The notes beneath the pieces are model-generated. The model did no database searches, was not told the DNA's origin, and saw only the letters and a list, made by a program, of their open reading frames with translations. This document shows, piece by piece, positions 1-7,544 of a DNA stretch of 64,000 nt. Made by a program: the position numbers and the translations under genes. The first letter of the stretch is position 1; every line of letters starts with the position of its first letter. The DNA is from Pseudomonas xionganensis (GTDB taxonomy: Bacteria > Pseudomonadota > Gammaproteobacteria > Pseudomonadales > Pseudomonadaceae): the NCBI RefSeq assembly GCF_009763245.1, contig NZ_WKJZ01000001.1:1318455-1382454 (forward strand), read 5' to 3'.

Positions 1-217
1 TGACAATGCCGGTGTCCTGGCAGATCGGGCGGTGGCCGGTGGCGCACATGCGCGAGTTGATCAGGATCTGCGCCATGGCGTCCTTGGCTGCTGGCGATTC
101 TTCGCGCAGGTAAGCCTCGTGCATGGCCTGGATAAAGTCCACGGGGTGGTAATAGGAGATAAATTGCAGGGCATCGGCGACGCTCTGGATCAGATCGTCT
201 TGCTTGATCACGGTCAT
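1..217 (-). CDS. Class I fumarate hydratase, N-terminal part (cut by window edge)
   Basis: This is the first 72 residues of an iron-sulfur (class I, FumA/FumB type) fumarase, which interconverts fumarate and malate in the TCA cycle. The visible part holds the family's N-terminal helical region (YYHPVDFIQAMHEAY) and the motif ICQDTG at residues 65-70, whose cysteine is a 4Fe-4S ligand in this family. The ATG at 217 begins MTVIKQDDLIQ, the usual start in Pseudomonas. The rest of the gene lies left of the window. It is divergent from the cyclase gene that follows, as in P. aeruginosa (recalled synteny). Confidence 0.9.
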   Translation of the reverse strand, partial: MTVIKQDDLIQSVADALQFISYYHPVDFIQAMHEAYLREESPAAKDAMAQILINSRMCATGHRPICQDTGIV

Positions 218-451
218 GCTGGGCGCTCCTTTTTCTGGGGCAGGAACTTCAAGGGGCGCCGCGTGTTACTCCGGCGCGCAGTGCGGTAAAAAAGGGCACG
301 CAGTATAGCGCGCAAGGCGTGGGGCGGACACCTGCCGCTCTGCGACCTTGGTCTTTAGCGACCTCCGATGGACGGTCTGTATGCCCACCTTTGGCCGGGC
401 TAGGCACGAGGGCGGCACGCGGGTACAGTGACGGCTAGATGCCAGTATGGG

Positions 452-1588
452 ATGGAGTCCGTGAGCACACGCAGCCAGAGTGCGACTCAGCGAACACTGC
501 AGGGCCTGTTGCTGAAGCGTTTCGGCATGGCCGTGGCGACCTATGGCCTGACCGCCTTGCTGTGCTGGGTCGGCTTCTTTGTCGGGCTGTTCCAGGCCAC
601 GGCGCAAACCGCGGTGCTGATGACGCTGGGCGCTGCTGCCAGCCAGCTGGTGTTTCTCGCCCTGTTTCTTAGCCGTGGCAATCTGCGCTTTGCCGATCCC
701 AGTCTGACCGAGGCCCAGGTGCTGACGGCCCTGACCTGGCTGACCCTGCTGTTGGGGCTGTTCGATGAAGGCCGCGGCAGCATGCTGGTGATCTATGTGC
801 TGATCATGTTGTTCGGCGTGTTCCAGTTGCCGCCCCGGGTCTTTGTACGCTGCGCCCTGTTCGCCTTTTTCGGTTTTGCCAGCCTCAACCTCTACGAGGG
901 CTACCAGCTGCAGCTGAGCACCCCATCGGTGGCCATCATGCAGGTCTGTGTGCTGGCGGTGGTGCTGACCTGGCTCTGTCTCTTCGCCACCTATGCCCAG
1001 GCCATGCGCCAGCGCATGCGCCAGCGCCGTTTTGCCCTGCAGGCGCATCAGGACACCTTGCGCGGCATGATGCGTCAGCTGGAAGACCTGGCCGCTACCG
1101 ACGAGCTGACCGGGCTGTGCAACCGCCGGCATTTTCTGCGCCTGGCCAGCCACGAGCTGGAGGGCATGAGTCGTGGCTGTCAGCATGGCCTGGCCCTGCT
1201 CGATCTGGATCACTTCAAGCGCATCAATGATGTGCATGGCCATGCCGCCGGTGACCGGGTGTTGCAGACCTTTGCCGCCGTGGCGCGGGCCTGTCTGCGC
1301 GACGGTGATGTGATTGCCCGCTATGGCGGCGAGGAGTTCGTGCTGCTGTTGCCCAATACCGAGGCCGACCAGTTTTCCGCCTGTTGCGAGCGTCTGCGCG
1401 AGGCGTTCAACCATGCCGAACCCTTGGGGGTGAGGGTAGGGCCGCTGAGCCTGTCCATCGGCATGACCCTGGTGCACAAGGATGATGACCTCGACGATGC
1501 CCTGCAGCGGGCCGACCAGGCCCTGTACCAGGCCAAGCGCGATGGCCGCAATCGCTGCGCGGCGACCTGGGAGGATGCCGATGCCTGA
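452..1588 (+). CDS. Membrane-bound diguanylate cyclase (SadC-like)
   Basis: The protein should make cyclic di-GMP from two GTP at the inner membrane. The N-terminal half has about six hydrophobic helices; a short linker leads to a GGDEF domain with the active motif GGEEF near residue 292. An RxxD inhibitory site (RDGD) lies five residues before it, so product inhibition is likely. The position between fumarase and a ferredoxin reductase matches sadC (PA4332) of P. aeruginosa, but this N-terminus is divergent and orthology is inferred. The start is uncertain: GTG at 428, ATG at 452 and GTG at 461 are all in frame and none has an ideal ribosome site; 452 is chosen as the only ATG. The stop overlaps the next gene by 8 nt. 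Confidence 0.9.
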   Translation: MESVSTRSQSATQRTLQGLLLKRFGMAVATYGLTALLCWVGFFVGLFQATAQTAVLMTLGAAASQLVFLALFLSRGNLRFADPSLTEAQVLTALTWLTLLLGLFDEGRGSMLVIYVLIMLFGVFQLPPRVFVRCALFAFFGFASLNLYEGYQLQLSTPSVAIMQVCVLAVVLTWLCLFATYAQAMRQRMRQRRFALQAHQDTLRGMMRQLEDLAATDELTGLCNRRHFLRLASHELEGMSRGCQHGLALLDLDHFKRINDVHGHAAGDRVLQTFAAVARACLRDGDVIARYGGEEFVLLLPNTEADQFSACCERLREAFNHAEPLGVRVGPLSLSIGMTLVHKDDDLDDALQRADQALYQAKRDGRNRCAATWEDADA

Positions 1589-2519
1589 GTTGCGCGTGGG
1601 TGCGCAACGGCATGTTGTTTCCACCTCTACCAACCTGCTCGATGCCCTGTTGGATGCAGGGGTGGCTGTGCCCTACAGCTGCCGTGCCGGCAGTTGTCAT
1701 GCCTGCCTGGTGCGCTGCCTGAGTGGCGAACCCCTGGATCAGCAGCCCGAGGCCCTGGCTCCAGACAAGCGTGTCCAGGGCTGGCGCCTGGCCTGCCAGT
1801 GTCGACTGGTGGACGATCTGCAGGTGGAAGTCTTCGACCCCATGCGCGATGGCCTGCCGGCCCGGGTACTGGCCTGTGACTGGCTGGCGGGTGAGGTGCT
1901 GCGCCTGCGTCTGCAGCCCGAGCGACCACTGCGCTATCAGGCGGGCCAACACCTGCAGCTATGGAGCGAGCAGGGGGTGGCCCGGCCCTATTCCCTGGCC
2001 AGTGTGCCGGGGGAGGATGACTGGCTGGAGTTTCATATCGACTGTCGCCAGGGCGGCGCCTTTCGCGATGCCGCCCGCGCCCTGCGCCCGGGGGATGGCC
2101 TGCGTCTTGGCGAGCTGCGCGGCGGCGCTCTGCACTATGACCCGGACTGGCAGACCCTGCCGCTCTGGCTGCTGGCCTCCGGCACCGGTCTGGCGCCGCT
2201 CTATGGGTTGCTGCGCGAGGCGTTGCGCCAGGGGCATCAGGGTGCGATACGCCTGATCCATGTGGCCCATGACCCGGCCGGCCATTATCTGGTCGAGCCT
2301 CTGGCCGAGCTGGCCGCGCAGCATCCCCAGCTGCAGGTGGAGTACTGGACGACGGCCGAGTTGCAGCCGGCTTTGGCACAACTGCGCCTTGTTTCGCGGC
2401 AGACCCGCGCCTTACTCTGTGGCCATCCTGCCACGCTCGACGATTTCGCCCGGCGCCTCTATTTGGCGGGTTTGCCGCGCAGTCAGATATTCGCCGACCG
2501 GTTTCTACCCCATATGTAG
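1581..2519 (+). CDS. 2Fe-2S ferredoxin / ferredoxin reductase fusion flavoprotein
   Basis: This is a roughly 312-residue electron-transfer protein. An N-terminal plant-type ferredoxin domain carries the CRAGSCHAC cysteine cluster with a later cysteine in the LACQCR region. It is followed by an FAD domain (RPYSLAS) and an NAD(P)H domain with ASGTGLAPLYG. It would move electrons from NAD(P)H through FAD to the 2Fe-2S centre, as in phenol hydroxylase or CDP-6-deoxy-glucoseen reductase components; the partner is unknown. ATG 1581 is preferred over 1575 because GGGAGG sits 6 nt before it. It overlaps the cyclase end by 8 nt, so the two are probably translationally coupled. It corresponds to PA4331 in recalled gene order. 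Confidence 0.87.
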   Translation: MPELRVGAQRHVVSTSTNLLDALLDAGVAVPYSCRAGSCHACLVRCLSGEPLDQQPEALAPDKRVQGWRLACQCRLVDDLQVEVFDPMRDGLPARVLACDWLAGEVLRLRLQPERPLRYQAGQHLQLWSEQGVARPYSLASVPGEDDWLEFHIDCRQGGAFRDAARALRPGDGLRLGELRGGALHYDPDWQTLPLWLLASGTGLAPLYGLLREALRQGHQGAIRLIHVAHDPAGHYLVEPLAELAAQHPQLQVEYWTTAELQPALAQLRLVSRQTRALLCGHPATLDDFARRLYLAGLPRSQIFADRFLPHM

Positions 2520-2622
2520 GATGCCTGGCCCGCCCAGGCTGTGCACACTCGATCCCGCTACATCCGCTTTCTGCTGCGCGCGGTCTGGGCGACGCGGCGT
2601 ACCCCGAGGTTTTGGAGCACCT

Positions 2623-3396
2623 ATGAGCGAACACCTGCAAGTCGAACGCGATGGCGCGCTGCTGACCCTGCGCATGCATCGTCCGGAGAAGAAGAATGCC
2701 CTGACCCGGGCCATGTACAGCGGCATGGCCGAGGTGCTGCGCCAGGCCGATCAGGACAAGAGCGTGCGCGCGGTGCTGATCACCGGCAGCGAGCAGTGCT
2801 TTACCAGTGGTAACGATGTGGCTGACTTTATCCAGGCGCCGCCCACCGGCCTGGGCAGCGAAGTGTTCCAGTTTATGCTGGCCCTGTTCGAGTTCAGCAA
2901 GCCGGTAGTGGCGGCCGTCAGCGGTCCGGCGGTGGGCATCGGCACCACAATGCTGCTGCATTGCGACCTGGTTTACGTGAGCCGCGATGCGACCCTGAAG
3001 ATGCCCTTCGTTAACCTTGGGCTGTGCCCGGAATACGGCTCCAGCCTGATCCTGCCGCGCCTGCTCGGCCATGCCCGCGCTGCCGAGTTGCTGTTGCTGG
3101 GGCAGAGCTTTACCGGTGAACAGGCGGCCAGCTGGGGCATTGCCAACCAGGCCCTGGCCGATGGTGCGGCGACCCTGGCCAAGGCCCGGGAGATGGCCCA
3201 GCGCTTCGAGCAGCTGGCGCCGGCAGCGGTCGCCGACAGCAAGCGGCTGATGCGCGCCCCGGATCGTGAGCAGCTGCGCCGGGTGATCGAGGAGGAGGGC
3301 GCCCTGTTCGGCCAGCGTCTGCGTTCGCCGGAAGCCATCGAAGCCCTGAGCGCCTTTATGCAGCGGCGTACCCCGGATTTCAGTAAGTTCGCCTGA
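2623..3396 (+). CDS. Enoyl-CoA hydratase/isomerase (crotonase) family protein
   Basis: This 257-residue crotonase-fold protein has the expected CoA-binding core: the ITGSEQCFTSGNDV oxyanion segment and AAVSGPAVGIGTTM. The acidic residue following the NLGLCPEYGSS segment is typical of hydratase/isomerase members. It likely acts on an enoyl-CoA in fatty-acid or amino-acid breakdown; the substrate cannot be told. ATG 2623 has GGAG 6-7 nt upstream. It follows the ferredoxin reductase by about 100 nt in the same direction, as PA4330 does in P. aeruginosa. It converges on pykA across a palindromic element. Confidence 0.9.
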   Translation: MSEHLQVERDGALLTLRMHRPEKKNALTRAMYSGMAEVLRQADQDKSVRAVLITGSEQCFTSGNDVADFIQAPPTGLGSEVFQFMLALFEFSKPVVAAVSGPAVGIGTTMLLHCDLVYVSRDATLKMPFVNLGLCPEYGSSLILPRLLGHARAAELLLLGQSFTGEQAASWGIANQALADGAATLAKAREMAQRFEQLAPAAVADSKRLMRAPDREQLRRVIEEEGALFGQRLRSPEAIEALSAFMQRRTPDFSKFA

Positions 3397-3413
3397 TTTC
3401 TTGAGGCAAGCAG

Positions 3414-3627
3414 AAAGGTCGCTCAGTGAGCGTAATGCTGTTCACTTTAGCCACGGCCGGATGCGGTCAGTCCCCTCGCCCCTCTGGGGAGAGGGTTAGG
3501 GAGAGGAGCGTCTGGCATTTTCGCAGTGCCTCAGCCCTCTCCCCCAGCCCCTCTCCCATAAATGGGAGAGGGGAGCAAAACGTACGCGACCTTAAATGAA
3601 CAGCATTTCGCTCCATGAGCGGTCTTT
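3414..3627. repeat. MITE-like palindromic element between convergent genes
   Basis: A 214-bp non-coding element has imperfect terminal inverted repeats: 3414-3450 matches the reverse complement of 3591-3627 at 30 of 37 positions. Inside are C/T- and G/A-rich blocks able to pair with each other, including a perfect 11-bp stem (3548-3558 with 3563-3573, loop TAAA). Widespread proteobacterial repeats of the CCCCTCTCCC / GGGAGAGGGG type look like the core. No clear target-site duplication is seen. It could fold as a long hairpin and end transcription of both the hydratase gene and pykA. Confidence 0.75.
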
Positions 3628-3642
3628 AGTATTGCGGGTGTT

Positions 3643-5094
3643 TTAAACCAGGGCTTCACCCACATGCAGCAGCTTCAGGGTATTGGTGCCGCCGATGGTG
3701 TGGTAGCTGTCGCCCTTGGTCAGGATCACCCAGTCGCCGGCTTGCACCACGCCACGCTTGAGCAGCTCGTCCACGGCCGCCTGGCTGACTTCACTGGGCT
3801 GCAGCGCCGCCGGATCGAAGGGCACCGGGTACACACCACGCAGCAGGGCCGCCCGGGCCTGGGTTTCGCGGTGCGGGGAGAAGGCGAAGATCGGCACCGA
3901 GGAGCGGATGCGCGACATGATCAGCGGGGTGTAGCCGCTTTCGGTCAGGGCGATAATGGCCTTGACGCCGGGGAAGTGGTTGGCGGTGTACATGGCGGCC
4001 AGGGCGATGCTTTCGTCGCAGCGCGCAAACTCGGTGCCCATGCGGTGGCTGGAGGTCTTGCTGGTGGGGTGCTTTTCCGCCCCCAGGCAGATCCGCGCCA
4101 TGGCCTGTACGGCTTCCAGCGGGTAGGCGCCGGCGGCACTTTCCGCCGAGAGCATCACCGCATCGGTGTAGTCCAGCACGGCGTTGGCCACATCGGAGAC
4201 TTCGGCACGGGTCGGCATGGGGTTCTGGATCATCGATTCCATCATCTGCGTGGCGACGATCACGGCCTTGTTCAGGCGGCGGGCGTGCAGAATGATCTTT
4301 TTCTGGATGCCACACAGTTCGGCATCGCCCACCTCAACGCCGAGGTCGCCGCGGGCCACCATCACCGCATCACTGGCACGGATCAGGCCGTCCAGGGTCT
4401 CGTCGTCGGCCACTGCTTCGGCGCGTTCGACCTTGGCCACCAGCCAGGCGGTGCCGCCGGCCTCATCGCGCAGCCGGCGGGCGTAATCCATGTCCGCGGC
4501 ATCGCGGGGAAAGGACACTGCCAGGTAGTCCAGTTCCATCTCGGCAGCCAGCTTGATATCGGCCTTGTCCTTCTCGGTCAGGGCCGGGGCGGTGAGGCCG
4601 CCGCCACGGCGGTTGATGCCCTTGTGGTCGGACAGCGGGCCGCCGATGGTCACCTCGCAGTGCAGGGCGTCGGTTGTGGCCTCGAGCACGCGCATCACCA
4701 CCCGGCCGTCGTCCAGCAGCAGCTCGTCGCCGACGCCGCAGTCCTTGACCAGGTCCGGGTAGTCGATGCCGACGATGTCCTGGGTGCCGGCGTCCAGGGG
4801 GTGGCTGGTGGAGAAGGTGAAGCGGTCGCCAATCTTCAGTTCGATGCGCTTGCCCGCGAATTTGGCGATGCGGATCTTCGGCCCCTGCAGGTCGCCGAGC
4901 AGGGCAACGTGGCGCCCGTGTTTGGCCGCCAGCTCACGCACCAGGCGGGCGCGGGCCTTGTGCTCGTCCGGGGTGCCGTGGGAGAAGTTGAGACGGGCCA
5001 CGTCGAGGCCGGCGATGATCAGTTGTTCGAGGACTTCGGGGCTGTTGCTGGCGGGGCCGAGGGTGGCAACGATTTTGCTGCGGCGAAGGGTCAT
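3643..5094 (-). CDS. pykA: Pyruvate kinase
   Basis: This 483-residue glycolytic enzyme converts phosphoenolpyruvate and ADP to pyruvate and ATP. The N-terminus RRSKIVATLGPAS, the substrate/metal region AVMVARGDLGVE and the MSAESAAGAYP segment are diagnostic; the C-terminal regulatory domain is complete. ATG 5094 (MTLRRSKI) is chosen over an upstream extension because a GGAG lies 7 nt before it and the family starts there. Gene order (hydratase, pykA) and length match the type II PykA of P. aeruginosa (PA4329). It is transcribed toward the palindromic element at 3414-3627. Confidence 0.96.
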   Translation of the reverse strand: MTLRRSKIVATLGPASNSPEVLEQLIIAGLDVARLNFSHGTPDEHKARARLVRELAAKHGRHVALLGDLQGPKIRIAKFAGKRIELKIGDRFTFSTSHPLDAGTQDIVGIDYPDLVKDCGVGDELLLDDGRVVMRVLEATTDALHCEVTIGGPLSDHKGINRRGGGLTAPALTEKDKADIKLAAEMELDYLAVSFPRDAADMDYARRLRDEAGGTAWLVAKVERAEAVADDETLDGLIRASDAVMVARGDLGVEVGDAELCGIQKKIILHARRLNKAVIVATQMMESMIQNPMPTRAEVSDVANAVLDYTDAVMLSAESAAGAYPLEAVQAMARICLGAEKHPTSKTSSHRMGTEFARCDESIALAAMYTANHFPGVKAIIALTESGYTPLIMSRIRSSVPIFAFSPHRETQARAALLRGVYPVPFDPAALQPSEVSQAAVDELLKRGVVQAGDWVILTKGDSYHTIGGTNTLKLLHVGEALV

Positions 5095-5186
5095 GCAGGC
5101 ACTCCATGGATAGCGTCTGCCGAGCAGGCTACTACGCCGCGACTCTGTAGTCATTGTTGCACCACACTACCTATCGCGGCCTGTTG

Positions 5187-5993
5187 TCACGGTGCGTTGC
5201 TGTTCAGTGCCTGGTCCAGATGACGTGCCGCCTTGGTGTTTAGCTCGCTATGGGGGAACTGCACCAGCAGGCGGCGCAGGTAGCGGATGGCCTTGTCGCG
5301 GTCGGCATGGGGGTTGTCCGGCGCCTGGTACATCAGGGCCAGCTGATACAGGGCTTTCTCCTTGATGTCGGCCGGGATACCCGGGTCGCTCAGGGCCAGC
5401 AGGTACAGCTCCTCGGCCTCATCCACGCGGTTTTTCAGTACGGCGCGGCGCGACAGCAGGGTCATGTCCGGGTCGAGGCTGGCCTTGTACAGATCCAGTC
5501 GGTGATCCGGCTGCCAGTGCGCCAGCAGCTCCCTGGAGCTTTTCTGCACCGGCTCGCTATGCCGCTGGCGGATCAGCAGGATGCGCGCCTCGGCCCGTTC
5601 GGCGGCGCGGCTGGCAGGAAACTCATCCAGCACCTGATGCAGGTAGTGAAGCGCCTTGCTGTCATCGCGGCCCTCGTTAAAGCGATTCATATACAGCAGG
5701 CCGGCCTGATAAAGGGCGATGGCGCGTACTTCGTCGCTCAGGTTGCGGTCGTTGTAGCCCGTCAGATAGAGCTTCTCGGCCTGGGCGCTGCGGTCGTCGC
5801 GAATGGCCTGGGCGCTGTAGGTCAGCAGGTCGCCTTCCTCTTCGATGGCGGCCAGCATGCGGTTGTTCTTCAGGGTCTTGTATTCCACCACCTCATGGGT
5901 GGCGACCTGGGCGATAAACAGAGGTGTGGTGGGAGAGCAGGCGCTGAGCAGACTAATACCAAGCAGGACAAGTGACAGGCGGATGACAGGCAT
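5187..5993 (-). CDS. TPR-repeat outer-membrane lipoprotein with internal duplication
   Basis: This 268-residue predicted lipoprotein has a signal peptide ending in the lipobox LSAC, cleaved before Cys19. The rest is helical and TPR/Sel1-like. Two halves are clearly related: roughly residues 65-145 (AEKLYLTGYNDRN ... LHYLHQVLDEFPASR) and 185-262 (AEELYLLALSDPG ... IRYLRRLLVQFPHSE). The function is unknown; such proteins often scaffold envelope complexes. It is divergent from another TPR lipoprotein at 6139, and the pair may share a promoter region and a job. Confidence 0.8.
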   Translation of the reverse strand: MPVIRLSLVLLGISLLSACSPTTPLFIAQVATHEVVEYKTLKNNRMLAAIEEEGDLLTYSAQAIRDDRSAQAEKLYLTGYNDRNLSDEVRAIALYQAGLLYMNRFNEGRDDSKALHYLHQVLDEFPASRAAERAEARILLIRQRHSEPVQKSSRELLAHWQPDHRLDLYKASLDPDMTLLSRRAVLKNRVDEAEELYLLALSDPGIPADIKEKALYQLALMYQAPDNPHADRDKAIRYLRRLLVQFPHSELNTKAARHLDQALNSNAP

Positions 5994-6138
5994 GGGGGCT
6001 CCAGATTAGCTTGGCCGTTCCGCCAGTCTAGTTAGCTGTGGCGCTGCCCACCACGGCTGAGCAGATAGTCCCATCGGAGGATTGGGTCTGTAGGTTTTTT
6101 CGCTGCAGTCGATACACTGCACATCACAGGAGGGCTCT

Positions 6139-6513
6139 ATGCGAATTTTATTGGTGGTTTGTGTGATGTTGGGTTTGCTGGGGTGCAATCGCTACTCGTT
6201 TGATCGACACCTCAATAGCGCTTATGAGGCCTATGAGCGAGGCGAGTGTGAGGCCGCCATTCTGTCGTTGTCCAAGGCCGAGCGCACCAGCCGTTCGCGG
6301 CGCCATATGCAGCCTGAGATTTCTCTGCTACGGGGCCAGTGCCTGGAGCGCCAGGCTTTATTCGTAGATGCCATGCAAACCTATCAATTCATCCTCACCC
6401 AGTATCCGGCGAGCGAATATGCCTACCGTGCCCGGGCTCGAATGGAAACGCTGCGCCAGTTGGGCCATGACGGCCTGCCGGCGTCGGTCAAGTTGGTGCC
6501 GGCTACGCCTTGA
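6139..6513 (+). CDS. Small TPR-like lipoprotein
   Basis: This 124-residue protein begins MRILLVVCVMLGLLGC: a short signal peptide with lipobox LLGC. It contains a helical pair resembling TPR repeats (EAYERGECEAAILSLSKAE and ALFVDAMQTYQFILTQYPASEYAYRA), close in style to the ends of the larger lipoprotein encoded divergently at 5993. ATG 6139 follows a strong AGGAGGG. No specific family is recognised. The divergent arrangement suggests a shared role at the envelope, but this is inference. Confidence 0.75.
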   Translation: MRILLVVCVMLGLLGCNRYSFDRHLNSAYEAYERGECEAAILSLSKAERTSRSRRHMQPEISLLRGQCLERQALFVDAMQTYQFILTQYPASEYAYRARARMETLRQLGHDGLPASVKLVPATP

Positions 6514-6578
6514 TTAGCGTGATTCGTATGGGCGGCCGGTTCAGTGATTGTGGTGTGCGCAATGCAGGGAGAACATTT

Positions 6579-7004
6579 ATGCGTGCGATATGGTGTCTGT
6601 TGCTATTGCCGGGCGTGGCAATGGCGGAGATATATCGTTGGACCGACGAGCAGGGGCGCGTCCATTTCGGCCAGCGTCCGGCTGCTGATGTGCAGGCTCA
6701 GCAGGTGGAGGTCAGACCCCAAGTCATAGAGCGCGATGAAGAAACCAAGGGGCGGGAGGAGCGCGCCGCACGCTTTTATCAGGCACGACAAGCAGAGCAG
6801 GCCCAGGCCGCTGCCGAGGCTGCTGAGCAGCGTCGTCAACGGGATGCTGAATGCGCGAAATTGCAGCGTAAGCTTGCAGATATTCCTGAAGGTGCCAGTT
6901 ATTACCGCAAGGATGCGCAGGGGCAGCGCGTGTACTACAGCGATGAGGAGTTGGATGCCACTCGTCGGCAACTGCGTGACCGAATATCCGAACGCTGTTC
7001 CTGA
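6579..7004 (+). CDS. DUF4124-domain periplasmic protein
   Basis: This 141-residue secreted protein starts MRAIWCLLLLPGVAMA, a clean Sec signal. It is followed by the DUF4124 signature EIYRWTDEQGRVHFGQRP and a charged coiled-coil segment (QAEQAQAAAEAAEQRRQRDAECAKLQRKL). DUF4124 proteins are common in Pseudomonas; their role is unknown. ATG 6579 has AGGGAG about 7 nt before it, whereas an upstream in-frame start at 6510 lacks a signal peptide. It lies 65 nt after the lipoprotein and may be cotranscribed. Confidence 0.8.
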   Translation: MRAIWCLLLLPGVAMAEIYRWTDEQGRVHFGQRPAADVQAQQVEVRPQVIERDEETKGREERAARFYQARQAEQAQAAAEAAEQRRQRDAECAKLQRKLADIPEGASYYRKDAQGQRVYYSDEELDATRRQLRDRISERCS

Positions 7005-7068
7005 GCCTGGCTGATACGTGGGTGTGGGGCCATACTCAAATGCTCAGTAGCCATCTGCTAGCATTCCT

Positions 7069-7425
7069 ATGCCCGTGCAACGCCGCATCGAGCGCCATCA
7101 GCTGCCTTACTACCTGAAGGTGTTCAACCGCTTTACTGACAAGCCGATGGGCTACATCGGCAATGTCTCCCTGGATGGCCTGCTGTTGATCAGCCAGCTG
7201 CCCATGCTGGTGGGCGCGCGGTTCGATATGCGTTTGAAGATTCCCGGCCAGCATGGCCTGCATTGCATCGACTTCTCCGGCACCTGCCAGTGGTCGCGCG
7301 AGGATGTCACGCCCGGTTGTTACGATTCGGGCTTCGCCCTGGTGGCCCCGCCGGCTGACTATGTGGAAATGGTCGATGCGCTGCGTTTCTATTTCAGCTT
7401 TCACCCGCTGGCGGCCTCGGCCTAG
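7069..7425 (+). CDS. PilZ-domain protein (c-di-GMP receptor candidate)
   Basis: This 118-residue single-domain protein has the PilZ binding pattern: an arginine-rich N-terminus (RRIERHQLPYY) followed by NVSLDGLLL, matching RxxxR and (D/N)xSxxG. It should bind cyclic di-GMP and act as an adaptor; the target is unknown. The ribosome site at ATG 7069 is weak. It ends before the strong hairpin at 7497-7529. With the cyclase at 452 and the PilZ protein at 39421 it forms part of a set of c-di-GMP proteins in this window. Confidence 0.85.
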   Translation: MPVQRRIERHQLPYYLKVFNRFTDKPMGYIGNVSLDGLLLISQLPMLVGARFDMRLKIPGQHGLHCIDFSGTCQWSREDVTPGCYDSGFALVAPPADYVEMVDALRFYFSFHPLAASA

Positions 7426-7496
7426 GGCGCGCGGCGTGACTGGCTGGCCCGGCCCAAGCCGTGCGAGCTGGTTACAAGGCTGTTGGATAAATAGAT

Positions 7497-7529
7497 ACTA
7501 AAAAACCGCCATAAAGGCGGTTTTTTAGT
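7497..7529. terminator. Bidirectional rho-independent terminator
   Basis: A perfect 14-bp stem (7497-7510 with 7516-7529, loop ATAAA) has a GC core flanked by A and T runs, so it should stop both the PilZ transcript and mqo. Confidence 0.92.
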
Positions 7530-7544
7530 GTCGCTCGAAGCCTT

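Noticed and set aside
266..1633. 455-codon open frame antisense to the diguanylate cyclase
   Set aside because: It crosses the whole cyclase gene and its upstream region without any motif; the plus-strand GGEEF protein explains the sequence.
3414..3627. CRISPR array
   Set aside because: The repeats are inverted and irregular with no unique spacers, so a palindromic element is the better reading.
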